Positions 1 through 8,267 of a stretch of DNA of 64,000 nt are shown here, piece by piece. Within the stretch, counting starts at the first letter, position 1. Each line of letters starts with the position of its first letter. The notes under the pieces were generated by a model that saw only the letters and a program-made list of their open reading frames with translations, ran no database searches and was not told where the DNA came from. The DNA comes from Paenalcaligenes hominis_A (lineage in GTDB: Bacteria; Pseudomonadota; Gammaproteobacteria; Burkholderiales; Burkholderiaceae_B). The stretch covers positions 1 to 64,000 of the forward strand of contig NZ_JBGJKZ010000001.1 of assembly GCF_041359055.1 (NCBI RefSeq). Reading direction: 5' to 3'. The translations under genes and the position numbers were made by a program.

Positions 1-724
1 CGACTTTCACCACACCACGCTCGATACGGCCAGTTACTACTGTACCGCGACCGGAGATGGAGAACACGTCTTCAACAGGCATCAAGAAAGTACCGTCAAC
101 AGCACGCTCGGGTGTGGGGATGTAGCTATCTAGAGCAGCAGCCAATTCCAACACGGCGGGGTGACCCAAAGGACCCATGTCGCCTTCAAGCGCTAGCTTG
201 GCGGAACCTTTGATGATTGGGGTGTCGTCGCCAGGGAAGTCGTAGCTGGAAAGCAACTCGCGTACTTCCATCTCGACCAACTCGAGCAACTCTTCGTCGT
301 CAACCATGTCGGCTTTGTTCAAGAACACCACAATGTAAGGCACGCCAACCTGACGGCTTAACAAAATGTGCTCACGTGTCTGAGGCATGGGGCCATCAGC
401 AGCGGAACATACCAAAATCGCACCGTCCATCTGAGCCGCGCCAGTGATCATGTTTTTTACATAGTCAGCGTGACCAGGGCAGTCTACGTGAGCGTAGTGA
501 CGAGTGGGGGTTTCGTATTCTACGTGTGAAGTAGAAATGGTGATACCGCGTGCTTTTTCTTCAGGAGCCGCGTCAATTTGTGCGTAGTCGCGTGCTTCGC
601 CGCCGTACTCTTTAGCAAGTACAGTACAAATAGCTGCAGTTAATGTAGTTTTACCGTGGTCAACGTGACCAATGGTACCAACGTTGACGTGCGGTTTAGT
701 CCGTTCAAACTTACCTTTTGCCAT
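1..724 (-). CDS. tuf: Elongation factor Tu, first copy (C-terminal part beyond window)
   Basis: EF-Tu delivers aminoacyl-tRNA to the ribosome in a GTP-dependent way. Only about 241 N-terminal residues are inside the window; the gene runs off the left edge. The G-domain motifs are visible: GHVDHGKTT, DCPGHADYV and NKADMV. It sits 76 bases downstream of fusA, the usual end of the rpsL-rpsG-fusA-tuf (str) operon. The DNA is almost identical to the second copy at 20572-21762; I noticed only a handful of single-base differences. The start ATG is the same codon as in that copy. Confidence 0.97.
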   Translation of the reverse strand, partial: MAKGKFERTKPHVNVGTIGHVDHGKTTLTAAICTVLAKEYGGEARDYAQIDAAPEEKARGITISTSHVEYETPTRHYAHVDCPGHADYVKNMITGAAQMDGAILVCSAADGPMPQTREHILLSRQVGVPYIVVFLNKADMVDDEELLELVEMEVRELLSSYDFPGDDTPIIKGSAKLALEGDMGPLGHPAVLELAAALDSYIPTPERAVDGTFLMPVEDVFSISGRGTVVTGRIERGVVKV

Positions 725-766
725 GATTTATCCCATCAATGTTTTCAGAAAACAAAAAATTTAAAG

Positions 767-788
767 CTGCCCATCCTTTGACGGGCAG
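767..788 (-). promoter_or_regulatory. Hairpin in the fusA-tuf gap
   Basis: A 6-bp GC-rich stem (CTGCCC/GGGCAG) lies between the fusA stop and the tuf start. On the minus strand it is followed by an A/T-rich stretch with a T run. It could be a weak attenuator or an mRNA processing or stability element that sets the tuf-to-fusA ratio; the sequence alone does not say which. Confidence 0.35.
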
Positions 789-800
789 ATAGTTTGTGAT

Positions 801-2903
801 TTACTTGCTACGAGCACTAATTACTTCGTCTGCTACGTGCTTAGGTGTCTCAGCGTATTGCTTGAACTCCATGCTGTAAGTAGCGCGACCTTGTGTTTGT
901 GAACGTAGGCTTGTGGAGTAACCGAACATCTCAGCCAAAGGTACCTCGGCTTTAATGACTTTTCCACCACCTGGAATGTCTTCCATACCTTGAACCATAC
1001 CACGGCGAGATGACAGGTCACCCATCACTGTACCGGCGTATTCTTCAGGTGTTTCGACTTCCACGGCCATGGTTGGCTCAAGTAGGACTGGGTTTGCGCG
1101 ACGCATACCCTCTTTGAAACCCATTGAGGCAGCCATGCGGAACGCGTTCTCGTTCGAGTCCACATCGTGGTAAGAACCGAAGAACAACGTAACCTTAACG
1201 TCTACAACTGGATAACCCGCTAAAACACCAGCGTGTAGTGTTTCTTGGATCCCTTTGTCGACGGCGGGGATGTATTCACGAGGAACCACACCACCTTTAA
1301 TTTCATCAACGAACTGATAACCACTGCCTGGTTCCATTGGCTCGAGCTTGAGCACAACGTGACCGTACTGACCGCGACCACCAGATTGACGTACAAATTT
1401 ACCTTCAACTTCGTTACATGTAGAACGAATGGTCTCGCGGTAAGCCACTTGTGGCTGACCAATGTTGGCTTCTACGCCAAACTCACGACGCATACGGTCA
1501 ACAAGAACTTCGAGGTGAAGCTCACCCATACCGGAAATAATGGTTTGACCAGACTCTTCGTCGGATGACACGCGGAAAGACGGATCTTCTTGTGCCAAAC
1601 GGGATAAAGCCACACCCATTTTTTCTTGGTCGGATTTTGTTTTTGGTTCTACAGCCTGAGAAATAACAGGCTCGGGGAATTCCATGCGCTCTAGAACAAT
1701 GTGATTGCTCATGTCACATAGAGTCTCACCTGTGGTGACGTCTTTTAGACCCACAACAGCAGCAATATCACCCGCCACTAGCTCTTTGAGCTCGGCGCGG
1801 TTGTTAGCGTGCATTTGCAAAATACGACCAATACGCTCGCGTTTGCCTTTGATGGGGTTATATACAGTGTCACCAGAGCGTAATACGCCTGAGTATACAC
1901 GTACGAAAGTGAGCTGACCCACAAAGTTATCTGTCATTAGCTTGAAAGCCAAAGCAGACATTGGGGCTTCGTCATTCGCTTCACGTGATATGTCATTACC
2001 GTCGTCGTCTTGACCTTGAACTGCAGGAATATCTACAGGAGAAGGCATGTAGTCGATAACGGCATCAAGCATGCGCTGAACACCTTTGTTCTTGAACGCT
2101 GTACCACATAATACTGGCTGAATTTCACCAGCAAGAGTACGTAAACGGATACCTTGGTTGATTTCGGCTTCGGTTAGTTCGCCTTCCTCTAGGTATTTGT
2201 TCATTAGCTCTTCATTGGCTTCAGCAGCGGCTTCTACGAGGTTTTCGCGCCACTCATCGGCTTGGTCTTGTAGCTCAGCTGGGATGTCTTGGTATTCAAA
2301 TTTAATACCGTAGTTTTCATCTTCCCAGATGATGGCTTTCATTTTGACCAAGTCAATCACGCCTTTGAACTCGTCCTCGGCACCGATAGGTAAAACTACA
2401 GGTACAGGATTTGCTTTTAGACGGAGTTTGGCTTGTTCTACGACTTTGTAGAAGTTCGCACCAGTACGGTCCATTTTGTTGATGAACAACAAACGGGGTA
2501 CGTGGTACTTGTTAGCTTGACGCCATACCGTTTCAGACTGAGGCTGAACACCACCTACAGAACAGTACACCATGACCGCGCCGTCGAGAACACGCATAGA
2601 GCGCTCTACCTCGATGGTAAAGTCAACGTGCCCGGGGGTGTCAATGATATTGACGCGATGTTCTGGGTAGTTGCCAGCCATACCGCTCCAGAAAGCAGTA
2701 GTAGCGGCCGAAGTAATAGTAATACCGCGCTCTTGCTCTTGTTCCATCCAGTCCATAGTGGCGGAACCCTCGTGGGTTTCACCTAGTTTATGGCTTACAC
2801 CGGTGTAGAACAAAATGCGTTCAGTAGTAGTGGTTTTACCAGCGTCAATGTGAGCTGAAATACCAATATTACGATAGCGCTCGATAGGGGTTTTGCGGGC
2901 CAT
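801..2903 (-). CDS. fusA: Elongation factor G
   Basis: EF-G is the GTPase that drives ribosomal translocation and, with ribosome recycling factor, subunit splitting. The protein has 700 residues, the normal length. The N-terminal G domain shows AHIDAGKTTTTERIL (P-loop), DTPGHVDF and NKMDRTGA. The later domains include the conserved SGMGELHLEV and GGVVPREYIPAV stretches. The start ATG has AAGGA a short way upstream. The gene lies 16 bases downstream of rpsG and 76 bases upstream of tuf, so it belongs to the str operon, co-transcribed from upstream of rpsL. Confidence 0.98.
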   Translation of the reverse strand: MARKTPIERYRNIGISAHIDAGKTTTTERILFYTGVSHKLGETHEGSATMDWMEQEQERGITITSAATTAFWSGMAGNYPEHRVNIIDTPGHVDFTIEVERSMRVLDGAVMVYCSVGGVQPQSETVWRQANKYHVPRLLFINKMDRTGANFYKVVEQAKLRLKANPVPVVLPIGAEDEFKGVIDLVKMKAIIWEDENYGIKFEYQDIPAELQDQADEWRENLVEAAAEANEELMNKYLEEGELTEAEINQGIRLRTLAGEIQPVLCGTAFKNKGVQRMLDAVIDYMPSPVDIPAVQGQDDDGNDISREANDEAPMSALAFKLMTDNFVGQLTFVRVYSGVLRSGDTVYNPIKGKRERIGRILQMHANNRAELKELVAGDIAAVVGLKDVTTGETLCDMSNHIVLERMEFPEPVISQAVEPKTKSDQEKMGVALSRLAQEDPSFRVSSDEESGQTIISGMGELHLEVLVDRMRREFGVEANIGQPQVAYRETIRSTCNEVEGKFVRQSGGRGQYGHVVLKLEPMEPGSGYQFVDEIKGGVVPREYIPAVDKGIQETLHAGVLAGYPVVDVKVTLFFGSYHDVDSNENAFRMAASMGFKEGMRRANPVLLEPTMAVEVETPEEYAGTVMGDLSSRRGMVQGMEDIPGGGKVIKAEVPLAEMFGYSTSLRSQTQGRATYSMEFKQYAETPKHVADEVISARSK

Positions 2904-2919
2904 GATCTATGTCCTTAGA

Positions 2920-3390
2920 TTACCAACGGAAATGGCTAAACGCTTTGTTCGCTTCGGCCATTCGATGCGTGTCTTCACGCTTTCTCATTGCACCACCACG
3001 ACCTTCTAAAGCATCGAGTAGTTCGCCAGCTAAGCGTAAATCCATGGATTTTTCGCTACGCTTTTTAGCGGCTTCGCGCAACCAGCGCATAGCTAACGCC
3101 AAACGACGTACAGGACGGACTTCTACAGGCACCTGGTAGTTTGCACCACCAACACGACGGCCTTTTACTTCAACGACAGGCTTGATGTTGTTAATTGCTG
3201 TATTAAATACTTCGATCGGATCTTTGCCGGTTTTTTCCTGGATATGATCGAATGCACCGTAAACAATACGTTCGGCTACAGCTTTCTTGCCGGATAACAT
3301 GACCACGTTCATGAATTTGGCTAGCTCTACGCTACCAAATTTTGGGTCAGGTAGAATTTCTCTTTTGGGTACTTCGCGACGGCGAGGCAT
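2920..3390 (-). CDS. rpsG: 30S ribosomal protein S7
   Basis: S7 is a primary assembly protein of the 30S head that binds the 3' domain of 16S rRNA and contacts the E-site tRNA. The 156-residue length and the N-terminus MPRRREVPKREILPDP match the family, as does the segment GGANYQVPVEVRP. It lies between rpsL (154-base gap) and fusA (16-base gap) on the minus strand. In E. coli S7 represses its own operon by binding the rpsL-rpsG spacer; a hairpin in this spacer is listed separately as a possible counterpart. Confidence 0.98.
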   Translation of the reverse strand: MPRRREVPKREILPDPKFGSVELAKFMNVVMLSGKKAVAERIVYGAFDHIQEKTGKDPIEVFNTAINNIKPVVEVKGRRVGGANYQVPVEVRPVRRLALAMRWLREAAKKRSEKSMDLRLAGELLDALEGRGGAMRKREDTHRMAEANKAFSHFRW

Positions 3391-3434
3391 TGTATTTTCC
3401 TTGTGACTATTCAGTTGAACCGTTTCACGGTCTT

Positions 3435-3459
3435 GATCACTTATAGTGAAGAAGTGATC
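3435..3459 (-). promoter_or_regulatory. Hairpin in the rpsL-rpsG spacer, possible S7 autoregulatory region
   Basis: A perfect 8-bp inverted repeat (GATCACTT/AAGTGATC, 9-base loop) stands in the 154-base spacer between rpsL and rpsG. The corresponding spacer in enterobacteria is the S7 translational repression target. That this hairpin plays the same role is inference from position only; no sequence match to the known target was checked. Confidence 0.35.
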
Positions 3460-3544
3460 GCTTACATACCTGGGCTTTTAATGGTGCACAGGTTGCACAG
3501 ACTCGGACCAATAGGTGTATTGATCTGCGGAAACTAAAAAATGA

Positions 3545-3916
3545 TTATTTAGGGCGTTTTGCACCGTATTTAGAACGGGCTTGTTTACGGTCTTTAACAC
3601 CTTGTAAGTCAAGGGCACCGCGAACAATGTGGTAGCGCACACCAGGCAAGTCTTTTACACGACCGCCACGGATTAGGACTACAGAGTGCTCTTGCAAGTT
3701 GTGGCCTTCACCACCGATGTACGAAATCACTTCGTAACCGTTAGTTAAACGCACTTTAGCTACTTTACGTAGCGCAGAGTTTGGTTTTTTAGGAGTAGTG
3801 GTGTAAACACGAGTACATACACCACGGCGCTGAGGGCAGTTTTCTAGCGCTGGGCTTTTGCTGCCCGGACGAGCTAGACCACGTGGCTTGCGCACGAGTT
3901 GACTAATAGTTGGCAT
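3545..3916 (-). CDS. rpsL: 30S ribosomal protein S12
   Basis: S12 lies at the decoding centre of the 30S subunit and influences accuracy; it is the streptomycin target protein. I chose the ATG at 3916, giving 123 residues beginning MPTISQLVRKPRG. An upstream in-frame start would add 44 residues not found in the family. A GAGG lies just before the chosen ATG. The loops TPKKPNSALRK and GGRVKDLPGVR carry the normal lysines, so no classic streptomycin-resistance substitution is seen. First gene of the rpsL-rpsG-fusA-tuf operon. Confidence 0.97.
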   Translation of the reverse strand: MPTISQLVRKPRGLARPGSKSPALENCPQRRGVCTRVYTTTPKKPNSALRKVAKVRLTNGYEVISYIGGEGHNLQEHSVVLIRGGRVKDLPGVRYHIVRGALDLQGVKDRKQARSKYGAKRPK

Positions 3917-4148
3917 AACCTCGACGTATCCTTTACGTACAATATAAACATCCGCACAACATGTGTGTACATATTGTGTAGGGGAGGAATAAATACACGA
4001 TATCCGCCCACACGAAGTCTGTAAACGTAAAAGAGCGGATTCGAGCATTAAAGAATAACTCTTTACTATAAGGTAATTAAATTCTACATTTAAAAGAGTT
4101 ATTTACTTATCAGGTAACCAGCAAAGTATCCTTGAAAGTAAGCCACTT

Positions 4149-4177
4149 AATTTACCGCAAATAATCAAGCTAGTCAA
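4149..4177 (-). promoter_or_regulatory. Candidate promoter of the str operon
   Basis: Read on the minus strand: TTGACT (-35, 4172-4177), a 17-base spacer, then TAAATT (-10, 4149-4154), with a GCGG directly before the -10. It would give a leader of about 225 bases before rpsL. The 407-base gap 3917-4323 holds no gene; apart from this candidate, the A/T-rich divergent region contains only the unassigned promoter of the response regulator gene. Called by eye, so tentative. Confidence 0.4.
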
Positions 4178-4323
4178 GGTTTTGCAGGGTTTAAGCCACG
4201 TTTTTACTTTGTTCTAAAACAGTTCTGTTAGGTGCTAATAGCGCAACGGTGTAACCTATGCGCATTCGCCTTATGTATATCTACTTTTATAACTAGCTCT
4301 ATATAGAGCATTCAAAGGTCGTC

Positions 4324-5028
4324 ATGAATATAGCCTCTCTCGAAGATGATCCCGTTCAAGCTGAAGTTATTCAAAAAAGCTTAACTAAAGCAGGATACAA
4401 CTGCTCTGTGTTCCCGACCGGTAAATCTCTGCTATCTGCCTTAGCCAAACCACACCAATTTGACCTGCTGTTGTTAGATTGGGAAGTCCCAGATGTGAGA
4501 GGTCTAGACGTATTGCATTGGGTGCGCGACAATTTAGGCTATGCTTTACCCGTGCTGTTTTTAACCAATCGCTCTGACGAAGCGGATTTGGTCCAAGGGC
4601 TTCAAGCGGGCGCAGATGATTACATGAACAAGCCTATCCGCGAGGGCGAATTAATCGCTCGTGTCCAAGCCTTGTTACGACGCGTTAATCCCATTACACA
4701 AAGTAATGCTCCCTTTGATTTTGGCGTCTATCATATAGACCCTTTTAACAATAAGATTCTATTACGCGGTCAAGAAATCATTCTTGCCCCTAAAGAATAC
4801 GAGCTAGCTCTCTTATTATTTAGAAATCCAGGTCGGCTTTTTTCACGAGATGTGTTGAGCACTGCTGTGTGGAACAGAGAGATTCCTGCTACGTCACGCA
4901 CATTAGATACTCACCTTTCTAATATCCGTCGTAAGCTCGAGCTGCGCCCAGAAAATGGTGTCAAGCTTAATGCTTCTTATGCCCTTGGGTACCGCTTAGA
5001 ATCTTTACTTGATGACTTCACACCTTAA
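4324..5028 (+). CDS. OmpR/PhoB-family response regulator
   Basis: DNA-binding response regulator of 234 residues. The receiver domain occupies about residues 1-120, with acidic pocket E7-D8-D9, phospho-acceptor D52, T81 and K103 (MNKP). A winged-helix output domain covers about 130-230 (APKEYELALLLFRNPGRLFS; SRTLDTHLSNIRRKLE). An AAAGG stands before the ATG. It starts a three-gene plus-strand unit: the LysM-FecR protein follows after 2 bases and the CHASE2 kinase comes third, so the kinase is its expected partner. The regulated genes cannot be read from the sequence. The unit sits between the str and rpoBC clusters. Confidence 0.9.
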   Translation: MNIASLEDDPVQAEVIQKSLTKAGYNCSVFPTGKSLLSALAKPHQFDLLLLDWEVPDVRGLDVLHWVRDNLGYALPVLFLTNRSDEADLVQGLQAGADDYMNKPIREGELIARVQALLRRVNPITQSNAPFDFGVYHIDPFNNKILLRGQEIILAPKEYELALLLFRNPGRLFSRDVLSTAVWNREIPATSRTLDTHLSNIRRKLELRPENGVKLNASYALGYRLESLLDDFTP

Positions 5029-5030
5029 CT

Positions 5031-6128
5031 ATGATTAAGCGCATCTATTTTGCTTTATTAGCTAGCCTTAGTGTGTTTGGCATAGGTCTAAGCTCTTTAC
5101 ATGCTGAGCCTGCTGGTGCCATAGGCGACAATTTTATCTATATTGTAGAGCCGGGCGATACGCTTTCTGAGCTAGCTACTCTTTATACTACGCGCTCAGG
5201 TTTATGGCGTCAGTTACAAAACATTAATAATGTACAAGACGAGTTAGCTCTTCCTATTGGGATGCAGCTTGAAATTCCCTTTCCTCTGATCCCTGTAGTT
5301 GCCACAGATGCTCAGCTTAGCCATACACAAGGCTCGGTATGGGTCAACGATCAATCGGTTTCTGCTGCTGTGTCTTTAAAAGCTGGCGATATAATTCGCA
5401 CCGGTTCAAATGGTTTTGCTACGCTAAAACTAGAAGACCAAAGCACCTTGTCTTTACCTAATAACAGTCAATTGCATATACGTCAGCTTAATGCTTTTGA
5501 ACGTGCGCGTTTAACGGATGCTATTTTAGAGTTGCAAGCTGGCACAGTAGAAAGTCGTGTTGCTCCCGAGCACACAGGTGTAGGACGCTTTGAAATTCAT
5601 ACCCCACTTAGCGTAACAGGGGTTCGAGGCACCGATCTGCGTATTCATACCACTCCTGCTGCTGCAATGACTGAACTGCTTAGCGGTAAAGCTCATTACG
5701 ATACGAGGACGCAACAACTACAAAGCTTGAAGGCCACCCAAGGCGTTAGTATTCAAGCTGACGGTACCAGTTCTATTGTTCCCTTATTAGCTGCTCCCAC
5801 GCTTTCTGAACCCGAACGAGGAGCACAAGGCTGGCAAGTTATGCTAGAGCCGGTAGCAGGCGCTCAGTATTATGTGGTACAAGTCAGCTTAGACCCTGAA
5901 GGCTCACAACTTGTTAAGCATTACGAAACGGCTGCCGACCAAAGGATTATCCCTCTGTTATCTTCGGGCCCAGGCGAGCATTATGCGTTTATTCGTGCTG
6001 TAGATAAAGACGGGCTGATGGGACTAGACGCCACTACAGCTTTTCCTGGGCAGCTGACTTTAACGAGTTCAGATGGCTCAAGTGTATCAAGTGGTTTTGG
6101 TAGCCCCATTTTATTAAATCATTATTAA
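5031..6128 (+). CDS. Secreted LysM plus FecR domain protein
   Basis: A 365-residue exported protein. An N-terminal signal peptide (MIKRIYFALLASLSVFGIGL, ending near the AEPAGA stretch) is followed by a LysM domain at about 33-80 (YIVEPGDTLSELATLY, INNVQDELALPIGMQL), which usually binds peptidoglycan. A FecR domain follows at about 95-205 (LKAGDIIRTGSNGFATLKL, STLSLPNNSQLHI, SVTGVRGTDLRI). The last 100 or so residues look like a beta-rich Fn3-type module. Unlike classical FecR anti-sigma factors it has no cytoplasmic part and no sigma gene nearby. Its position between regulator and kinase suggests a periplasmic accessory sensor. Role inferred, not demonstrated. Confidence 0.85.
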   Translation: MIKRIYFALLASLSVFGIGLSSLHAEPAGAIGDNFIYIVEPGDTLSELATLYTTRSGLWRQLQNINNVQDELALPIGMQLEIPFPLIPVVATDAQLSHTQGSVWVNDQSVSAAVSLKAGDIIRTGSNGFATLKLEDQSTLSLPNNSQLHIRQLNAFERARLTDAILELQAGTVESRVAPEHTGVGRFEIHTPLSVTGVRGTDLRIHTTPAAAMTELLSGKAHYDTRTQQLQSLKATQGVSIQADGTSSIVPLLAAPTLSEPERGAQGWQVMLEPVAGAQYYVVQVSLDPEGSQLVKHYETAADQRIIPLLSSGPGEHYAFIRAVDKDGLMGLDATTAFPGQLTLTSSDGSSVSSGFGSPILLNHY

Positions 6129-6131
6129 TAC

Positions 6132-8111
6132 ATGTTTAAACGTCTCCCTGTCGCTGAGGCGGATCTAGCCCGATCTTCTCTGTTGGCAGGGCAGATTAAG
6201 CGGGATTGGTGGTGGACAACAATGACACTGGTCATTTTTACCGCCATCCTTTCGCTTTTTAAAACTGAAGCAGCGCTGCAGCGCCTTGATCTGGTTTTTT
6301 ATGATTACCAGTCTTCAGTAACCAAAAGCCCTATAGTTCCTGATCGCACTACTACTCATACCGTGCTGATTATTATTGATGACTATAGCCTTGAAAAAAT
6401 GGGACATTGGCCCTGGCGTCGCAATGAGTATGCACGTGCTCTTGATTACTTATCATTAGCAAAAGCGGTGGGCTTGGATATTATTTTCCAAGACCATAAC
6501 CCTGTATTTCCAGAGGACGAGGCATTTTTAAGTTATAGCATCGCTCAACATGGTCGGGTTGCATTAGCCAGCACAGTTAATGCAACACAAAGCCAAGTTT
6601 ATAAACCCATTCAATCTTTAGCCGATGCTGCCGCAGCCATTGGTTATATCAATATTTACCCCGGCCGTGATGGCGTTGTACGTAATGTCTTGCTTTACCA
6701 AGACATTCCCCCCATCACATCCCATCATTTTACTTTAGCCTTACTCGAGGCCGCAGGTGAAACGGCTGTATTAAAGCAAGTCTTAGAAAACCCCATCGGC
6801 TCCAACCGCTTAATTCCATTTATTGGTCCCGCAGGTTCATTTGAATCCTATTCATTCTATGACGTGCTTAATGGCAAAGTGTCCCCCCAAGTTTTTAAAG
6901 ACAAGTACGTAATCATTGGCGCATGGAGTAGTGGCCTAGGTGACTATTACCCTACCCCCCAGTCATCTCACAGCCATACCAGCATGTCAGGGGTAGAAGT
7001 GCTCGCTAATATTCTTGAAAGCACGTTAAATAATAATTGGATCCATACCCCTAATGCTCTACTTAGTGCAGTATTGAGTGTACTGCCGGTATTGTTTATT
7101 TGTTATGTGTTACGTTCTTTGCCACCACGTGGCGCTATTTTTGGAACTGTAATCGTTTTAATATGGATTTTCATTGGCAGTTGGGCATTGCTTAATTTAT
7201 TGAACTACTGGGTAGCTCCATCAGCCGCTATTATCGGCACTATTCTTGCTTATCCAGTATGGTATTGGCGCAGTCAAGAAACCGTTATTCGTTACGTTAA
7301 CAAAGAGCTTTATGAAATGCGCAAACAAGATCCCGTGCTTAGCCAAGCCATTCAAACTAGCTCGGGCCCAAACTCCTTGCCAGAGCGTCTTGCCCATTTA
7401 CATAAAGCCATTGAACTATTGCGTGAAGCGCAACAGCGTCGCGAGGAAACACTACGTTTTATCTCGCATGATATGCGAGCTCCCCAAAACTCCATTTTGT
7501 CTTTAATCCGAATGCAGCGTGCCGATGAGCTAGATTTAGATATGGCTACGTTATTGAATAAAGTAGAAAACTACTCAAAAAGCACGCTGGAGTTAGTCGA
7601 TGATTTTATGGACTTGGCTCGGGTAGAAGCGATGGAGTTGTCGTTTGAAGTGGTTTGTTTAAATGATGTGATGGCTGAAATCTGTGACGAGGCATGGGTC
7701 AGAGCCAAAGCAAAACACATCTCTGTTCATTTTGATGAACCTGAGCAAACACTCTGGGCTCCTATTGCCCCTAAACTGTTTAAGCGTGCTTTGATCAACC
7801 TTGTAGACAACGGCATTAAATATAGCCCTTCTCACACCAACATACGTTGTGCATTACAACAAGTCGAGCACACGATTATCATTACAGTCAGTGACGAAGG
7901 CTGGGGCATTCCTGCCAAAGATTTACCCACTATCTTTCAAGCATTTAAACGCGCTCACACCAATCGGGCCGATGACCCTGCCGGCAGCGGCCTAGGCTTA
8001 GCTTTTGTGCATACTGTAATTGCTAGGCATTTTGGCAAAATCTCTGTAACCAGTACAGAAAACATAGGTACCACTTTTACTATTGAAATCCCCGCCGAGA
8101 CCCCGCTTTAA
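6132..8111 (+). CDS. CHASE2-domain sensor histidine kinase
   Basis: Membrane histidine kinase of 659 residues. One membrane segment at about 29-46 leads into a large extracytoplasmic CHASE2 domain (about 50-295; VLIIIDDYSLEKMGHWPWRR, VGLDIIFQD, DKYVIIGAWSSGLGDYYPTP). Three closely spaced membrane segments follow at about 305-385. The cytoplasmic part has a HisKA domain with phospho-acceptor H446 (RFISHDMRAPQ) and an HATPase domain with the N box NLVDNGIKYSP and the glycine boxes DEGWGIP and GSGLGLAFV. It starts 3 bases after the LysM-FecR gene, so all three genes are probably one transcript. The ligand is unknown. Confidence 0.9.
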   Translation: MFKRLPVAEADLARSSLLAGQIKRDWWWTTMTLVIFTAILSLFKTEAALQRLDLVFYDYQSSVTKSPIVPDRTTTHTVLIIIDDYSLEKMGHWPWRRNEYARALDYLSLAKAVGLDIIFQDHNPVFPEDEAFLSYSIAQHGRVALASTVNATQSQVYKPIQSLADAAAAIGYINIYPGRDGVVRNVLLYQDIPPITSHHFTLALLEAAGETAVLKQVLENPIGSNRLIPFIGPAGSFESYSFYDVLNGKVSPQVFKDKYVIIGAWSSGLGDYYPTPQSSHSHTSMSGVEVLANILESTLNNNWIHTPNALLSAVLSVLPVLFICYVLRSLPPRGAIFGTVIVLIWIFIGSWALLNLLNYWVAPSAAIIGTILAYPVWYWRSQETVIRYVNKELYEMRKQDPVLSQAIQTSSGPNSLPERLAHLHKAIELLREAQQRREETLRFISHDMRAPQNSILSLIRMQRADELDLDMATLLNKVENYSKSTLELVDDFMDLARVEAMELSFEVVCLNDVMAEICDEAWVRAKAKHISVHFDEPEQTLWAPIAPKLFKRALINLVDNGIKYSPSHTNIRCALQQVEHTIIITVSDEGWGIPAKDLPTIFQAFKRAHTNRADDPAGSGLGLAFVHTVIARHFGKISVTSTENIGTTFTIEIPAETPL

Positions 8112-8218
8112 TCACTGACTGATCAGCTATAGAACCTTCGAGCTAAAACAAAGGACGGCTCTGCTGTCCACGCTACTTACACTTGCCTAAATAGCGGTTT
8201 TTTCACATAAAAAGGATA

Positions 8219-8254
8219 AAAAAAGGCCGCACCTATAAGATGCGGCCTTTTTTC
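8219..8254. terminator. Bidirectional terminator between the CHASE2 kinase gene and rpoC
   Basis: A long A/T-flanked hairpin with stem AAAAAGGCCGCA / TGCGGCCTTTTT and a 9-base loop lies between the two convergent genes. It has T runs on both strands, so it can end the signalling unit (plus) and the rpoBC operon (minus). Confidence 0.9.
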
Positions 8255-8267
8255 GCAGACATGAGTC

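Noticed and set aside
3917..4048. 44-codon upstream extension of rpsL
   Set aside because: S12 proteins begin at MPTISQLVRKPRG-like sequence; the extension shows no similarity and lies in the operon leader.
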